Assembly: GCA_905250025.1 (NCBI GenBank)
Contig: CAJNOJ010000073.1
Location: 199,879-263,878, forward strand
Reading direction: 5' to 3'
Length of the DNA: 64,000 nt
From: Adineta ricciae
Taxonomy: Eukaryota > Rotifera > Eurotatoria > Adinetida > Adinetidae
The translations under genes were made by a program, and so were the position numbers. The notes under the pieces were generated by a model. It was not told where the DNA came from, did not search any database, and worked only from the letters and a program-made list of their open reading frames with translations. Below, in pieces: positions 23,101 to 32,052 of the stretch. How positions within the stretch are numbered: the first letter of the stretch is position 1; the number at the start of each line of letters is the position of its first letter.

Positions 23101-24833
23101 ACAATTCATGTGTAAATAAAGGCATTTGTGTACCTCATGATTCGCGACATTCTCCGACAAATTATACTTGCGTATGTCCCGATGGATTCTTTGGTAAATA
23201 CTGCGAACAAACGGACGTGAAAATCAATGTTTCAATTTCGGGTATTGAAACTCCGCAGTCGACACTAATTCATTTCATCGATGTTGCTCAGAGTGCGTCA
23301 ACAAGAATCAAACGCGATGTAACTCAAACAACAATATTCAAGAGGATCGGAATTAATGAAAATGTTTTAATTTTAAACATGTCGTTATCATTTCATCTTC
23401 TGTTTGTTCAGTTCGAGCATTCTTATTATCTTGCGGTTCTTCAGCATGATTACGTACCATCAGTTGTTATTTTATCCGAGATCTCTCCGTCAAGACGTTG
23501 TCCGGTTGTCCACGAATTGCTGGACTCATCTATTCTAGCTTATTCAGTTCTACGTCGTGTGAACCGCTATCATTCAATATGCAAACAGTATGCTGAACTT
23601 GATTGTTTTCATGATAATTACACGTTTATGTGCTTATGTACAAATGGGCGAGATGCGAACTGTTTTCATTTCAACTACAACACAACTCATAAATGTTCAG
23701 GACATAGTAATTGTGAAAATGGCGCACGTTGTTTTCAAGATCATCCACATTGTCCAACGAAAACCATGTGTGTCTGCCAGGAGTGCTTTTATGGTGATAA
23801 ATGTCAATTCACAAGCCATCATTTCGGTCTTTCACTCGATTCGATTTTAGGTTATCATATTTATCCGCATCTCACATTCGCTGAGCAATCTTTACCCGTA
23901 AAAATTAGTATAATTTTATCGACGATAATCGTTGTAATTGGTCTCATTGGTGGTATTCTATCAAATCTAACATTTCAAGTGAAGTTAACGCGACAGACGG
24001 GCTGTGGTATGTATCTGTTTGCGTCATCGATAACATCGATTATGATCGTTCTCTTGCTCTATGTCAAAGTTTGGCTGCTTATTATTTCACAAATGCAAAT
24101 TCTCACTTGGCGATTGATTCTTTTCTTCAACTGCACTCCGGTTGAGTTTGTGCTTCGACTGTTGTTGACTACAACAGATTGGTATCATGTTTTCGTCACC
24201 ATTGAACGCTTTCTCGTAGTTTTTCTTGGCGTGCGTTTCGATAAATCCAAAAGTCGAGCATTCGCTAAGGCACTCATACTAATCAGTCCTGTACTCATCG
24301 CTGCATCGATTCTTCATGATCCGATTCATCGTCATCTAATTGATGATGTTGAAGATCAACGAACATGGTGCATTGTTACATTTGCATTTCAAACGGAAAC
24401 CTACAATAGATTTATCAATATTTTCCACTTCATCATTCCGTTTTCGCTCAATCTTATTTTAACCATTGGGATTATATTTATCACTGCCAGACAACGCTCG
24501 TCAGCAAAGAGACAATTCACTTTTGAGCAACATTTGAAAAGTCAATTTTATCGTCATAAACATCTGATCGTTAGTTCGATTCTATTGGTTGTTTTCATAT
24601 TACCACGTCTAGTAGTTTCCTTTCTTTCGAATTGTATGAAATCAGCAAAAGACTACAAATTATTCTTAGTTAGTTATTTTATTTCATTCTTTCCGCCTAT
24701 ACTCCATTTCTTCATTTTTGTTCTAACATCGGAAATCTACAAAAAGCAATTCAATGCAATGATCCGACGGAAATGGAAAAAATACCGACGTTGTCTATTT
24801 CTGCGACTAGCTTTATCGAAAAGACAGAAATGA
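20196..24833 (+). CDS. LDLa/EGF 7TM receptor (unit A)
   Basis: An intronless frame of ~1545 aa from MMKRILIVILWN (signal peptide, cleavage near SGS-DIS). The frame is open 11 codons further up, but the unit B copy differs there, so I start at 20196. Two adjacent LDL-receptor class A modules lie at ~residues 175-260 (CDGKIDCLNGGEDEKDC, then CLDGSDE), and further LDLa-like units to ~residue 680 (for example CPNGIDEVNC). EGF-like modules follow (CPETYYGDHCQ near 780; C-x-C-x-x-G-F-F-G-K-Y-C near 1000; CVCQECFYGDKCQF near 1200). Then come seven hydrophobic segments from ~residue 1235. TM3 ends with IER where class A receptors have DRY. TM7 lacks NPxxY and ends PPILHFFIFVLTSEIYKKQF. The 7TM part matches the family in the last exon of the gene at 3946-10809. 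Probably a ligand-binding cell-surface receptor. Confidence 0.85.
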   Translation: MMKRILIVILWNIFIVSGSDISQPTYNLYNTDTMTNDVDHVCFYLPIINNLDIHERSAISQQNVEYCIRTNEEGVSDVNENAISSILPFDELKKRNITSENLLKWSAPIDTVEHYEHYLQTNRSTLFIQFYNCTLPWFGPFCQYRMISYRPFSHFVQMRLTDKQVWYKSTKIACYMHIQCNTNPALLCLDWREVCDGKIDCLNGGEDEKDCFELEINRCEEHEYQCRNGMCIDKEFLLDGYVDMNNMECLDGSDETGHRPLTSCSRDSSFSCEDIFSPRLTDFNCGDGTFLSVLISQNHINCANERNRALNYLSDWHNPGSSHYPRCFKTLMCASGLTLLHNFDLYCKNLCNSSGECKLHTLQHCPSAFLAPDFPIWHGHVKYGYFSNQTIENIGNIPHFVCYDETLCPHIASTFMLENSTCLHVNQSDPKAIDTVYSIFRSCDNTFQTGNEVNCTDSTMVRCVNTNRCIPKRRIMDGVVDCYHAFDESLSIDSCALNDQYRFQCTSEQKCLAPILVDDKKIHCNNREDETNLMGVARDIHTLPFIAFCDGKNDLLSVNNETEETHCEAWPCANAYTRCDHYWDCPNGIDEVNCSTVFSCPANHHPCWLPQTHKMGCLHIDRVEDGIMDCLGATDEPSYCKAFDVGNKFLHYRCWNDTKCVSVATVCLYCHDINDVNLLCNKSNPVGVAFIRYFADRDFAGATLMSKAKFSHKSSSVYPSIQSPSTVHKQISSNMIKTEKTSHIQLLDDSRLWLCNKGLVILVGKKETEQCLCPETYYGDHCQYQNQRVSLTLRLHQEKLFKFTVIGIIIRLVDTTGFIQSYEQITYVPVTNCNAKYNMHLLYHHRPKNTTENYTIYIDAYDKVDLLYLTSWIYPVKLKFMPVNRMSVQLIIPAKQDCRLVCSEKYFELLRNDHRQSCRCVSRIQATVDKCNCSSQSICVGMKENRSICLCPLHKTGPRCYLSSICETNNSCVNKGICVPHDSRHSPTNYTCVCPDGFFGKYCEQTDVKINVSISGIETPQSTLIHFIDVAQSASTRIKRDVTQTTIFKRIGINENVLILNMSLSFHLLFVQFEHSYYLAVLQHDYVPSVVILSEISPSRRCPVVHELLDSSILAYSVLRRVNRYHSICKQYAELDCFHDNYTFMCLCTNGRDANCFHFNYNTTHKCSGHSNCENGARCFQDHPHCPTKTMCVCQECFYGDKCQFTSHHFGLSLDSILGYHIYPHLTFAEQSLPVKISIILSTIIVVIGLIGGILSNLTFQVKLTRQTGCGMYLFASSITSIMIVLLLYVKVWLLIISQMQILTWRLILFFNCTPVEFVLRLLLTTTDWYHVFVTIERFLVVFLGVRFDKSKSRAFAKALILISPVLIAASILHDPIHRHLIDDVEDQRTWCIVTFAFQTETYNRFINIFHFIIPFSLNLILTIGIIFITARQRSSAKRQFTFEQHLKSQFYRHKHLIVSSILLVVFILPRLVVSFLSNCMKSAKDYKLFLVSYFISFFPPILHFFIFVLTSEIYKKQFNAMIRRKWKKYRRCLFLRLALSKRQK

Positions 24834-26393
24834 CTAGAAATCTGTTGCGTTTTGTATAATGTATGTAAGAGTTCTGATTCTAATGAGCTTGTTTTTCTAT
24901 GAGCGATCATGAAATATTTCGAACAATAAAGACAAACGTAAAAAAACCTACGAAGAATATAGTGTAGATCTTTAATTTATTGGTAATTATTTCCACTTTC
25001 CGGAGCTACTCGTTTCGTCTTCCATTTTCGAATGATATACGCGGTTAGGTTGACAACTAACGGTACAGTAAGTTTTAACGCTGTTGCTAAACCACCGACT
25101 AATCCAAATAATGTGGTAATTATGGAGATAAGTTCATTTCTTGTTATTCGATTGTCAGAAAATCTAAGCGAAATTGGTTTCGTATATTTATTTACTTCTT
25201 TCATGCAAGTCTTTCGAATGCGTTGATCTGTTATAATGATCTGAATGAACAACATATGGATTATATTGACTTCCTCTCCTCTATTTCAATGTCGCTGATT
25301 GGTGCTGTTAGTACAAGAAGAAGAAAAGGTAGACCTATTCACTTTTCTACTCAAAAGCAGAGACGAATTCAAATGCCAACGAAGAACAAATCTTTATGAA
25401 CTTGATTATTAGCACATATGCCTCTTGTTGGACTCAAAGGAGAGTATGAATACTGCAGCACTAAAGCTCGTCCGATATTTAGTAACATAAAGTGCAGTTT
25501 TTGTGCTATCTCTTTACGTGTAAAGCAGCATAAAAATTGCTTTTTTTCTATTTCATGAAAACATAGCATACGTTTTGCAATTAAGAAACTTCAACAGTTA
25601 AAATTTCCGTTCAGCCTACTTAAAGTTCAAGGGAACTTACTTTGCGCAAATCGACTAATCATCTGTAAGAAAACATGAGATATATCTAACATATACTTGT
25701 ATATTTAGAAGAAGCTAAGCAAATGATTAACTCGAATTCAATTCAACATAAAAGAATTCGGAAGTCAAATGATTAAACAGTGTGTATTACGCGAACTAAG
25801 TCTGATAAAGTGAGAAATAATCTGTAGGCGAATAGGAAGCGAGAGCGAGAGAAAAAAGACGGAGAACAGAGATGATGTGAGACAATGACTAATACAAACA
25901 CGTCTAACTTACAGAAGTATAACTGCAGTTTTTCAGAGTACAAATGAATATCTAAAAAGTACGTTTTCAGCCTATATTGTTTAATCATGAAGGGATCTGA
26001 TGACTTTAACGTATCATGTTCTTTCTATCAAAATTGAATATTTAATTATTTAAAAAATGTTATTCCGTTCAAAGAAGAGTAGAAAATGACGTGACACCAC
26101 CTGGTAAAAATAACTCCCTCTGTCATAATCAAAGGAATTTTACTATACAAATAAAGAAATTAATTAAATGATGTTCCTATCCTGAAAATACGATGATTGT
26201 TTTGTTACTCAAATGACTTAATCTGCTATGCCAATTATTATAATTCGCGACGCTATTATTTATACTTGATCTAACAATATTAATAACTTTGCCATATTCT
26301 TTTTATTATATTGGATATTCTACCCTTGTAATGGAGCTTTCTCCTTTCTCCTGTTCCCTATTCATTTTCTGACTTATTTTTCAAACTAAGTGT
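24834..26393. other. Intergenic region with a possible last exon on the minus strand (unit A)
   Basis: At 24977-25255 (-) an open frame ends with a hydrophobic stretch (ISIITTLFGLVGGLATALKL) and a basic tail. It looks like the C-terminal membrane segment of a larger protein. In unit B the frame stops early at 45599, so it is decayed or not coding. Nothing else is recognised. An ~70-base A/G-rich stretch at ~25826-25890 is absent from unit B. Confidence 0.4.
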
Positions 26394-27317
26394 ATGTCTT
26401 CGTTAAATAGCACTCTCTCCTCGATCTCTCCTTCAACAGAAATCGTTCGTTTTCAATTTATTCTACGACTAGTTGTGGCTGTATTCGGTATACCGATTCT
26501 CCTCGTTGGTATACTCGGTAATACAATCAATATTCTCACTTTTCTTAAACTAGGACACTACCGGCGGAACGTTTGTTCACTTTATATCCTTTCTCGTTCA
26601 GTTTTTGACTTAATTCTTCTTATCACTGGCTTGGGAACGCGTATTCTTAGTCAAAGCTTCGAAATCGATTTTACGCTAACTTATCGTCTCTGGTGTAAAT
26701 TACGTGTGCCCGTTATTTATATAAATACTCTCAGTTCATATACATTTTTATGCTTGCAATCAATCGATGCCTTCTTCGTCACCTCATTATCCGTTTCTTA
26801 CCGACAAAAGAGTAACATACAGGCCGGTCGATATTTACTCGTCAGTTTCGTCGTTATCTGGACATTTGAAGAATTGGTATACGTCTTCTATCAGGATTTA
26901 ATCATCAGTTCCGATGGAAATAGCCGTATGTGCGTACCAATTAACTCAACCTATGCGAAATATCGAATTTACGTCGTGTATCTATTTCTAACGACAATTG
27001 TTCCGCTTGCTTTGATCATTCCCTTCGATATTCTCACATATCGACATCTTCGAATGCATTCTCTGCAAAGACAACGCCGATTACTTTCCGTTCTTGCACG
27101 ACAAATGACCATGATGACTCTATTTCATATAAGCGCCGTGTTTCTATTCCAAGCACCGTTTGCTGCAGCACAATGCTATTTTCTCACTTTCGGGCTCAAC
27201 AAAGAGCCTGTTCGAAACGCACAAGAACAGATTATTCAGCAGTTTTTCAACATACTTGGCTACGGAATCTATGCTGTAAGTGCAATAACCTCTCTTCTTT
27301 TTTCTGTCATGCAGTAA
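26394..27317 (+). pseudogene. Small rhodopsin-like GPCR, frameshifted before TM7 (unit A)
   Basis: 307 codons. Six clear membrane segments start with VAVFGIPILLVGILGNTINIL (the G-N of TM1), with the TM3 end reading SIDAFF in place of DRY. Two extra bases around 27290-27305 relative to unit B change the frame, so the protein stops after ...SAITSLLFSVMQ and loses TM7 and the cytoplasmic tail. The tail sequence remains readable in another frame (RHRSTATSSHRN...). The copy at 46868-47938 is intact. Function is probably peptide or small-molecule sensing (class inference). I call it a damaged copy, though expression of a 6TM product cannot be excluded. Confidence 0.7.
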
Positions 27318-27545
27318 ATGTGTACTTATGTAGACATCGTTCTACTGCTACATCTTCTCATCGAAACGTTTTCGTGAACAAGTACGGAGTGTTTTTCCAT
27401 GCCATCAACCCGCAGTCAATCGAATACAGCCGACTTAGGAATCGCCATGAAGCGAATTACATGTAATTGCATCATTGTTTGTCAAGAAACATGTGGCAGT
27501 TTTGTGAATGAAAAGAAAGAAAATATCGACAGAACATTTCATCAG

Positions 27546-28706
27546 ATGCAAACAGAAGACGTTTTTATCATTGCCGGAGCGGGCATTGGCGGCTTAGCTA
27601 CCGCGCTAGCGCTTCAAAAGAATGGATTTTCGTATGAGATTTATGAACGTGATGCAGATTTTTATTCACGTCGACAAGGTTATAGTTTAACAATTCAAAA
27701 GAATGGCTTCGAAGCGTTACAAGAACTTGGCGTAGGCGAACACGTACGAGAAATGGGCAAAGACTCGGTAATTTGTGGAACAACAACATATAATCATCGC
27801 GGCGAAATTATTTTCTCTAAAGCAAAGCGAAAGAACAATCGATACGATTTCAATAATTTTGCAGTTCCACGACAATCTCTCCGCGAATGTTTAATGAGAG
27901 AATTGAAGCCAAACATAATTCAGTGGAACAAGGAAATACTTCGATACGAACTGATCGAAGGCGATCCTCATCGGATTCAAGTTATCTTTACTGATCATAC
28001 GTCGACATTTGGCTGTGCATTGATCGCTTGCGATGGAGTTCACAGTGCAATTCGTAGGCAAGCGTTAGGTGACGATTTGAACTATCTTGGCGTATGGGCG
28101 ATCAATGGTATTGCATCTCATCAACAAAATCCAATTTTCGTAAATCAAACTGTTCAAATGCTTGATGGAAAATCTCGTTTGTTTATCAAGCCTTATTCTC
28201 TTGATAAATCCATGTGGCAATTGACCTTTCAAGTGTCGAAAGATGACCATACTTACAACCAGAATGATCTGAACGATTTATTGTGCAAGGCGAAATACAC
28301 TACGAAAGACTGGCATGAACCAATGATGAAACTAATCAGTGATACATCAGTATCTGATGTTCGTGCTGGTCCCATTTTTGATCGAGATCCATTAGAAACT
28401 ATTGGAAAAGATCTAGCGTGTGTAACCATGCTAGGCGATGCTGTGCATCCAATGAGTCCTTTTAAAGGCCAAGGTGCTAACCAAGCATTGATGGACGCTA
28501 TTGATTTAGTGAAGTTTCTGATGAAGTATAGAGGAAAAAGAAATGGCGTTGAACAAGGGTTTTCTGACTTCGAAGTTGAAATGCTCAAACGTTCAAAACG
28601 CTATGTTTTACAATCAAGATCAGCCGTCGAGTTTCTTCATACAAACAATGCGTTGCGAAACGAAACTATGTCTCAATTTGTTAGAGAAAAGCTTCTACAA
28701 GAATAA
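27546..28706 (+). CDS. FAD-dependent monooxygenase, TetX/UbiH-like (unit A)
   Basis: 386 aa from ATG 27546 (MQTEDVFIIAGAGIGG). The N-terminal GAGIGGLATALAL is the dinucleotide-binding GxGxxG motif. ACDGVHSAIRR is the DG motif that also contacts FAD and NAD(P)H. GDAVHPMSPFKGQGANQALMD is the GD motif binding the ribityl chain. Family members (class A flavoprotein monooxygenases) hydroxylate aromatic or polycyclic substrates; the substrate here is unknown. It is intronless with bacterial or fungal-like domain order, a common profile for transferred genes in bdelloids (inference). The frame is open 147 bases further upstream to 27399, overlapping the 3' part of the preceding GPCR, but the conserved fold begins at MQTEDVF, so that start is preferred. 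Confidence 0.85.
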   Translation: MQTEDVFIIAGAGIGGLATALALQKNGFSYEIYERDADFYSRRQGYSLTIQKNGFEALQELGVGEHVREMGKDSVICGTTTYNHRGEIIFSKAKRKNNRYDFNNFAVPRQSLRECLMRELKPNIIQWNKEILRYELIEGDPHRIQVIFTDHTSTFGCALIACDGVHSAIRRQALGDDLNYLGVWAINGIASHQQNPIFVNQTVQMLDGKSRLFIKPYSLDKSMWQLTFQVSKDDHTYNQNDLNDLLCKAKYTTKDWHEPMMKLISDTSVSDVRAGPIFDRDPLETIGKDLACVTMLGDAVHPMSPFKGQGANQALMDAIDLVKFLMKYRGKRNGVEQGFSDFEVEMLKRSKRYVLQSRSAVEFLHTNNALRNETMSQFVREKLLQE

Positions 28707-30316
28707 ATTTACTAGAATCTTTTTGGACCAATTGCAATTAACACGTCCTCGATCGGCTTGTTCGTTGATTTACTCGACAGTGGTCTAAATATTTCTCCTC
28801 TTTGTTTCATATACGATGACCTTCGGACACTATACTTCTTTATCCAATGAAAGTACATGTACTATACATGAAAACAATCGAAAGCGAACGTATGTTCTTC
28901 AGTCACAGTTGAATAATCATTCTCGCCACGTTATCTTCAATAATAATTGAAAAGGAGAAAAAAAGAAAAAGAGATACTCCTTCAAATCATTTGACCGTTT
29001 GTTGAGAAGACAATAGGGAACTACAATACTTAGGATGTCTCTTTTTCAGACAACTCCAGCGAGTTCAATCTAATTGTAATTTGATAATCACTGCTTCGAG
29101 TATTTCTTCTAACGTCATATGTTACAACACGGAAGAAAACAATTTGATTAACTGCCGATTGTTGTGACGGAAGTAAATGTTTCGATTCAATCTTGCGAAA
29201 TATAATATAAGCTTGGACATTTTTAGTTTTTCGTCTGTTTAGTACCAACACAACCATCTTTGCAACTTATTATAGTAAACTGATCACAATCGTGCAACAA
29301 AAACCACATCGACGATCGTTAAGTAAACACTCACCGACCTTCTGTTACATTGCATTTATATTAATTCATATCCTCGAAACATCACGACCAAGAGATATCT
29401 TAACAGAACAGCGTTATTCCCTCCTCTTCTAATAAAGATCTTGTTCAGCGATATTTTTCTTCAACTATCTATGTATCAATACTATTAGTCGCCTGGTTTG
29501 ATCGTTCGGCCGAAACCAATTCTTGAAAATGCTTATTTATTCAGCCAGAATGATTTAACACTATTTTGTTCAAATTTTGTAGCCAGGCAGCCCTGTATCA
29601 AATCTTTTCAATAAACTTATGGCTCGAAATAAAATTGACAACAATTAGTCATTCGTTGCAGAATTGCGTCTTCCTTCAAAATACGCATAAAAGAAAGGAC
29701 GACCATTGTTCCCTTCTAAGTGTTCGAGCACCGCATTCCAATCTGAAAAATATTAGAATCAATTTTTTTTCAGTTAGGGAAATATTGTTTCATCCGCATT
29801 GATCTGCTTGTTAGTTATTTGCTCACTTGTTTTAATATCCAGATGTGATTGTGTTCTACACAAGTGCTTACTCAACACTCAAAACAATGATAACGATATT
29901 TTTTTGAAAGAAAGAGTCTAGTGCAGGAAAATATTTATTCGAGCTCAAATATTCTGTGCGACTTTGATGGAAACAAAGACATGGGCGATTGTCTTGTTTG
30001 TAAAATATTTTCTCATAGTAGCGATTAATAATAATTCTTTCATTTGGTGAATCACGATTCTGTCCAACAGCAAGTTGGAGGCCGTATGGAACTACGTTCG
30101 CAAAGGCGGTCACTGCTCCGGACAGTTCTCTATGCATTACAACTAATAACTCAGTTTATATTGCTTCCTCAGGCAACTGTGATGTTTGTTTTTCGTTGAA
30201 CATTTCTATGGAGCCGAGAAAAATAGTGTCACGTACAATCGAAAGATGGACACGAGTCAAATGTTTCCGTTCCCGCTATGTAGACTCCTTCAAGGTCTGC
30301 ATATCTTTTCATTGCT
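28707..30316. other. Intergenic region with one copy of a dispersed ~250-base module (unit A)
   Basis: No firm gene. Bases ~28799-29060 match, in the same orientation, two other stretches in the unit (32286-32570 and 35282-35500). An 89-codon frame on the minus strand (29868-30137) is kept in unit B but with many residue changes. I leave it uncalled. Confidence 0.45.
28799..29060 (+). repeat. Dispersed module, copy i of unit A
   Basis: Shares an ordered set of blocks with the copies at 32286 and 35282: CTTTGTTTCATATACGATGACCTTCG, then a CAGTTGAATRATCA...CCACGTTATCTTC block, then ATTTGACCG...GAGAAGAC, then TTTCAGACAACTCCAGCGAG. It lies just downstream of the monooxygenase gene. Diverged but collinear. 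Confidence 0.5.
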
Positions 30317-30720
30317 ATGAACAACACTTTATATTGTTCATTGATAAACTATGACAAAGCTGTGAAAGAAGGGCTAGGCAACAACGTTGTTGATAACAGT
30401 TGTCTTCACATTGAAATTCTGGATTGTCGTCTTCGAGTATTCCTTCATATGGACCAACGACTAAATGCATGCGTTGCTTGTGAACGAGCAATCATAGTGA
30501 TGAAAGGCGCGCGTTTCGTTAAGAGAAAAAGTCGACAAACAGCGCAATTCGTAATGACTGTGCTATGCCACTTATCCATCGTCTCGTTTTCAAAGTTATA
30601 ATACCGGTCATGCTTACTTTCGTTATTTTTGTGTTATCATCAACATTTTATAGAAAGCAATTTTGCCGATCACTTGATCAATATCGGAATAGGATTCAAC
30701 ATCACTTTTATATTTTTCTG
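30317..30720 (+). pseudogene. 7TM receptor relic (unit A)
   Basis: Remains of the same 7TM family as the two large receptors. A TM3/ICL2 part (RLNACVACERAIIVMKGARF then KRKSRQTAQF) and a TM7/C-tail part (MLTFVIFVLSSTFYRKQF, in another frame from ~30609) survive. The segments between TM4 and TM6 are gone, and the reading frame is broken. Unit B (50600-51128) keeps extra pieces, including a TM2 part and the extracellular loop HNSIHRNLFDE...RVWC, so unit A has lost a further ~100 bases. Confidence 0.6.
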
Positions 30721-30886
30721 TAACAATAACAACGAATGGATGCTTATTTCTATTGTATTCACATCATTCCTCTTGCATTCTGTCTATATCGTGTTAATCT
30801 TCATCGATTAAAAAGCAGTTAGAAGTCGGCCACTCGATTTTTATTGGTATTCTCTCATCAGAAAATCGATTTAAGAAGAAAACAAA

Positions 30887-31789
30887 TTAGATGAGTAGAG
30901 AAACCTTCAATTGTCGATTGAGAATATCCATTTTAAGTGCATCAGCTTCTTCTTTTGGAATTGCATTGTTTTGGACAACCAAAAACTGAAGATAAGGCAA
31001 ATTCAAGATATTTCTTGGAACATGAGTGATTTTTGTATTAGCTAGGTCCAAAAATGAGAGGCGTTTGAGTAGAGCAATGTGAGAAGGAATCATTGGAATA
31101 TTCGAGACAGCAATTCTGATTTCGGTGATGTTCTTACAAAGTAAAAGGTAAGACATATCCATGACCGGATTGTGATTCATATCAAGTCGACCAAGTGCTT
31201 CAGGTATTTCGAGCATTGGAATCTCAGTGAATTGATTTTTGTAAAGTGACAATGATCGAACTTTTACCAAACCTTCAAGTTGAGTTAAACGATTGTTTGG
31301 AAGACTAACCGTAGTCAGATTCTTCAATTCGCTAAGACTTGGCAACTGAGTAAGTGAACAATTGTCTAACATTAAACTTTGAAGTTTCACGAGACTTGAT
31401 AATTTCTCGGTCATTTTAGTAATGGGTGTGTTCGCTATACCAAGAGTATGAACTTCTTGAAGATTTGATAGAGCATCTGGAACAACACCATCGACGAAAA
31501 GCATATTTCTGATATCTAAAGCTTGAAGTTTCTTCAAACAGAAGACGCTTTCAGGAACGAATTTTCCGGCTTGTCGAAGTTGAATCATGTTGACAGTTGA
31601 ATTTGTCGGATCTAAGATAGCCGTACTCCTGTCAGGTCCTTGTTTTTTATAATCCAGACCAACAGGAAATGGTAACTTAGAAAGAATATCCAAGTCATTG
31701 GCATATTGATCACATCGTACATCTGCATGGCATTTCGTCAAAAAGCCACAGAAGATGAAGAAGAGAGCAACAATCTTGATTTGCACCAT
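30887..31789 (-). CDS. Secreted leucine-rich-repeat protein (unit A)
   Basis: 300 aa from ATG 31789: MVQIKIVALFFIFCGFLTKCHAD is a good signal peptide (an in-frame ATG 33 bases upstream is less suitable). A Cys-containing N-terminal cap (CDQYANDLDIL) is followed by ~8 LRRs of the LxxLxxLxLxxNxLxxLP type (for example LKNLTTVSLPNNRLTQLEGL and LKRLSFLDLANTKITHVPRN). There is no membrane segment or GPI-type tail. Probably an extracellular protein-binding LRR; partner unknown. A short frame on the opposite strand begins close to its 5' end. Confidence 0.85.
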   Translation of the reverse strand: MVQIKIVALFFIFCGFLTKCHADVRCDQYANDLDILSKLPFPVGLDYKKQGPDRSTAILDPTNSTVNMIQLRQAGKFVPESVFCLKKLQALDIRNMLFVDGVVPDALSNLQEVHTLGIANTPITKMTEKLSSLVKLQSLMLDNCSLTQLPSLSELKNLTTVSLPNNRLTQLEGLVKVRSLSLYKNQFTEIPMLEIPEALGRLDMNHNPVMDMSYLLLCKNITEIRIAVSNIPMIPSHIALLKRLSFLDLANTKITHVPRNILNLPYLQFLVVQNNAIPKEEADALKMDILNRQLKVSLLI

Positions 31790-31848
31790 TGTTCTTATCT
31801 TTTCAATTGATTTGATTGACATATATTTTCTGGCTATATATGATTCGC

Positions 31849-32052
31849 AATACAGAACAAAACCTGACTTTGAGAAACATTACGGGTATTATGGGATGTG
31901 CATTTAATAGAATTGTAATCGATACACTTGACATTAAAAAGTACTTTCAGCTGGGCGAGGATTACATACAAATGGTTCTATTTACGGAGGCGGCCTGTTA
32001 TTTTCATTGCAACTTTGTGACAAATTTTACATATGAAAAACAAAAGGAGTAG
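31849..32052 (+). CDS. Possible small hypothetical protein opposite the LRR gene (unit A)
   Basis: MIRNTEQNLTLRN...FTYEKQKE, 67 codons, head-to-head with the LRR gene. The frame is retained in unit B (MIRNTEQ... to 52516) with about six residue changes. No family, signal peptide or domain is seen. It may be a chance frame in the LRR 5' region. Confidence 0.25.
   Translation, partial: NTEQNLTLRNITGIMGCAFNRIVIDTLDIKKYFQLGEDYIQMVLFTEAACYFHCNFVTNFTYEKQKE

Noticed and set aside
25369-25988. Short minus-strand frames between the LDLa receptor and the GPCR
   Set aside because: Not conserved in unit B and without domains.
27290-27330. Apparent 39-base intron in the GPCR of unit A
   Set aside because: Unit B codes TM7 through it and splicing leads directly to a stop.
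29868-30137. 89-codon frame (-), also open in unit B
   Set aside because: Residue changes are as frequent as base changes and the C-termini differ; no known fold. Left as intergenic.
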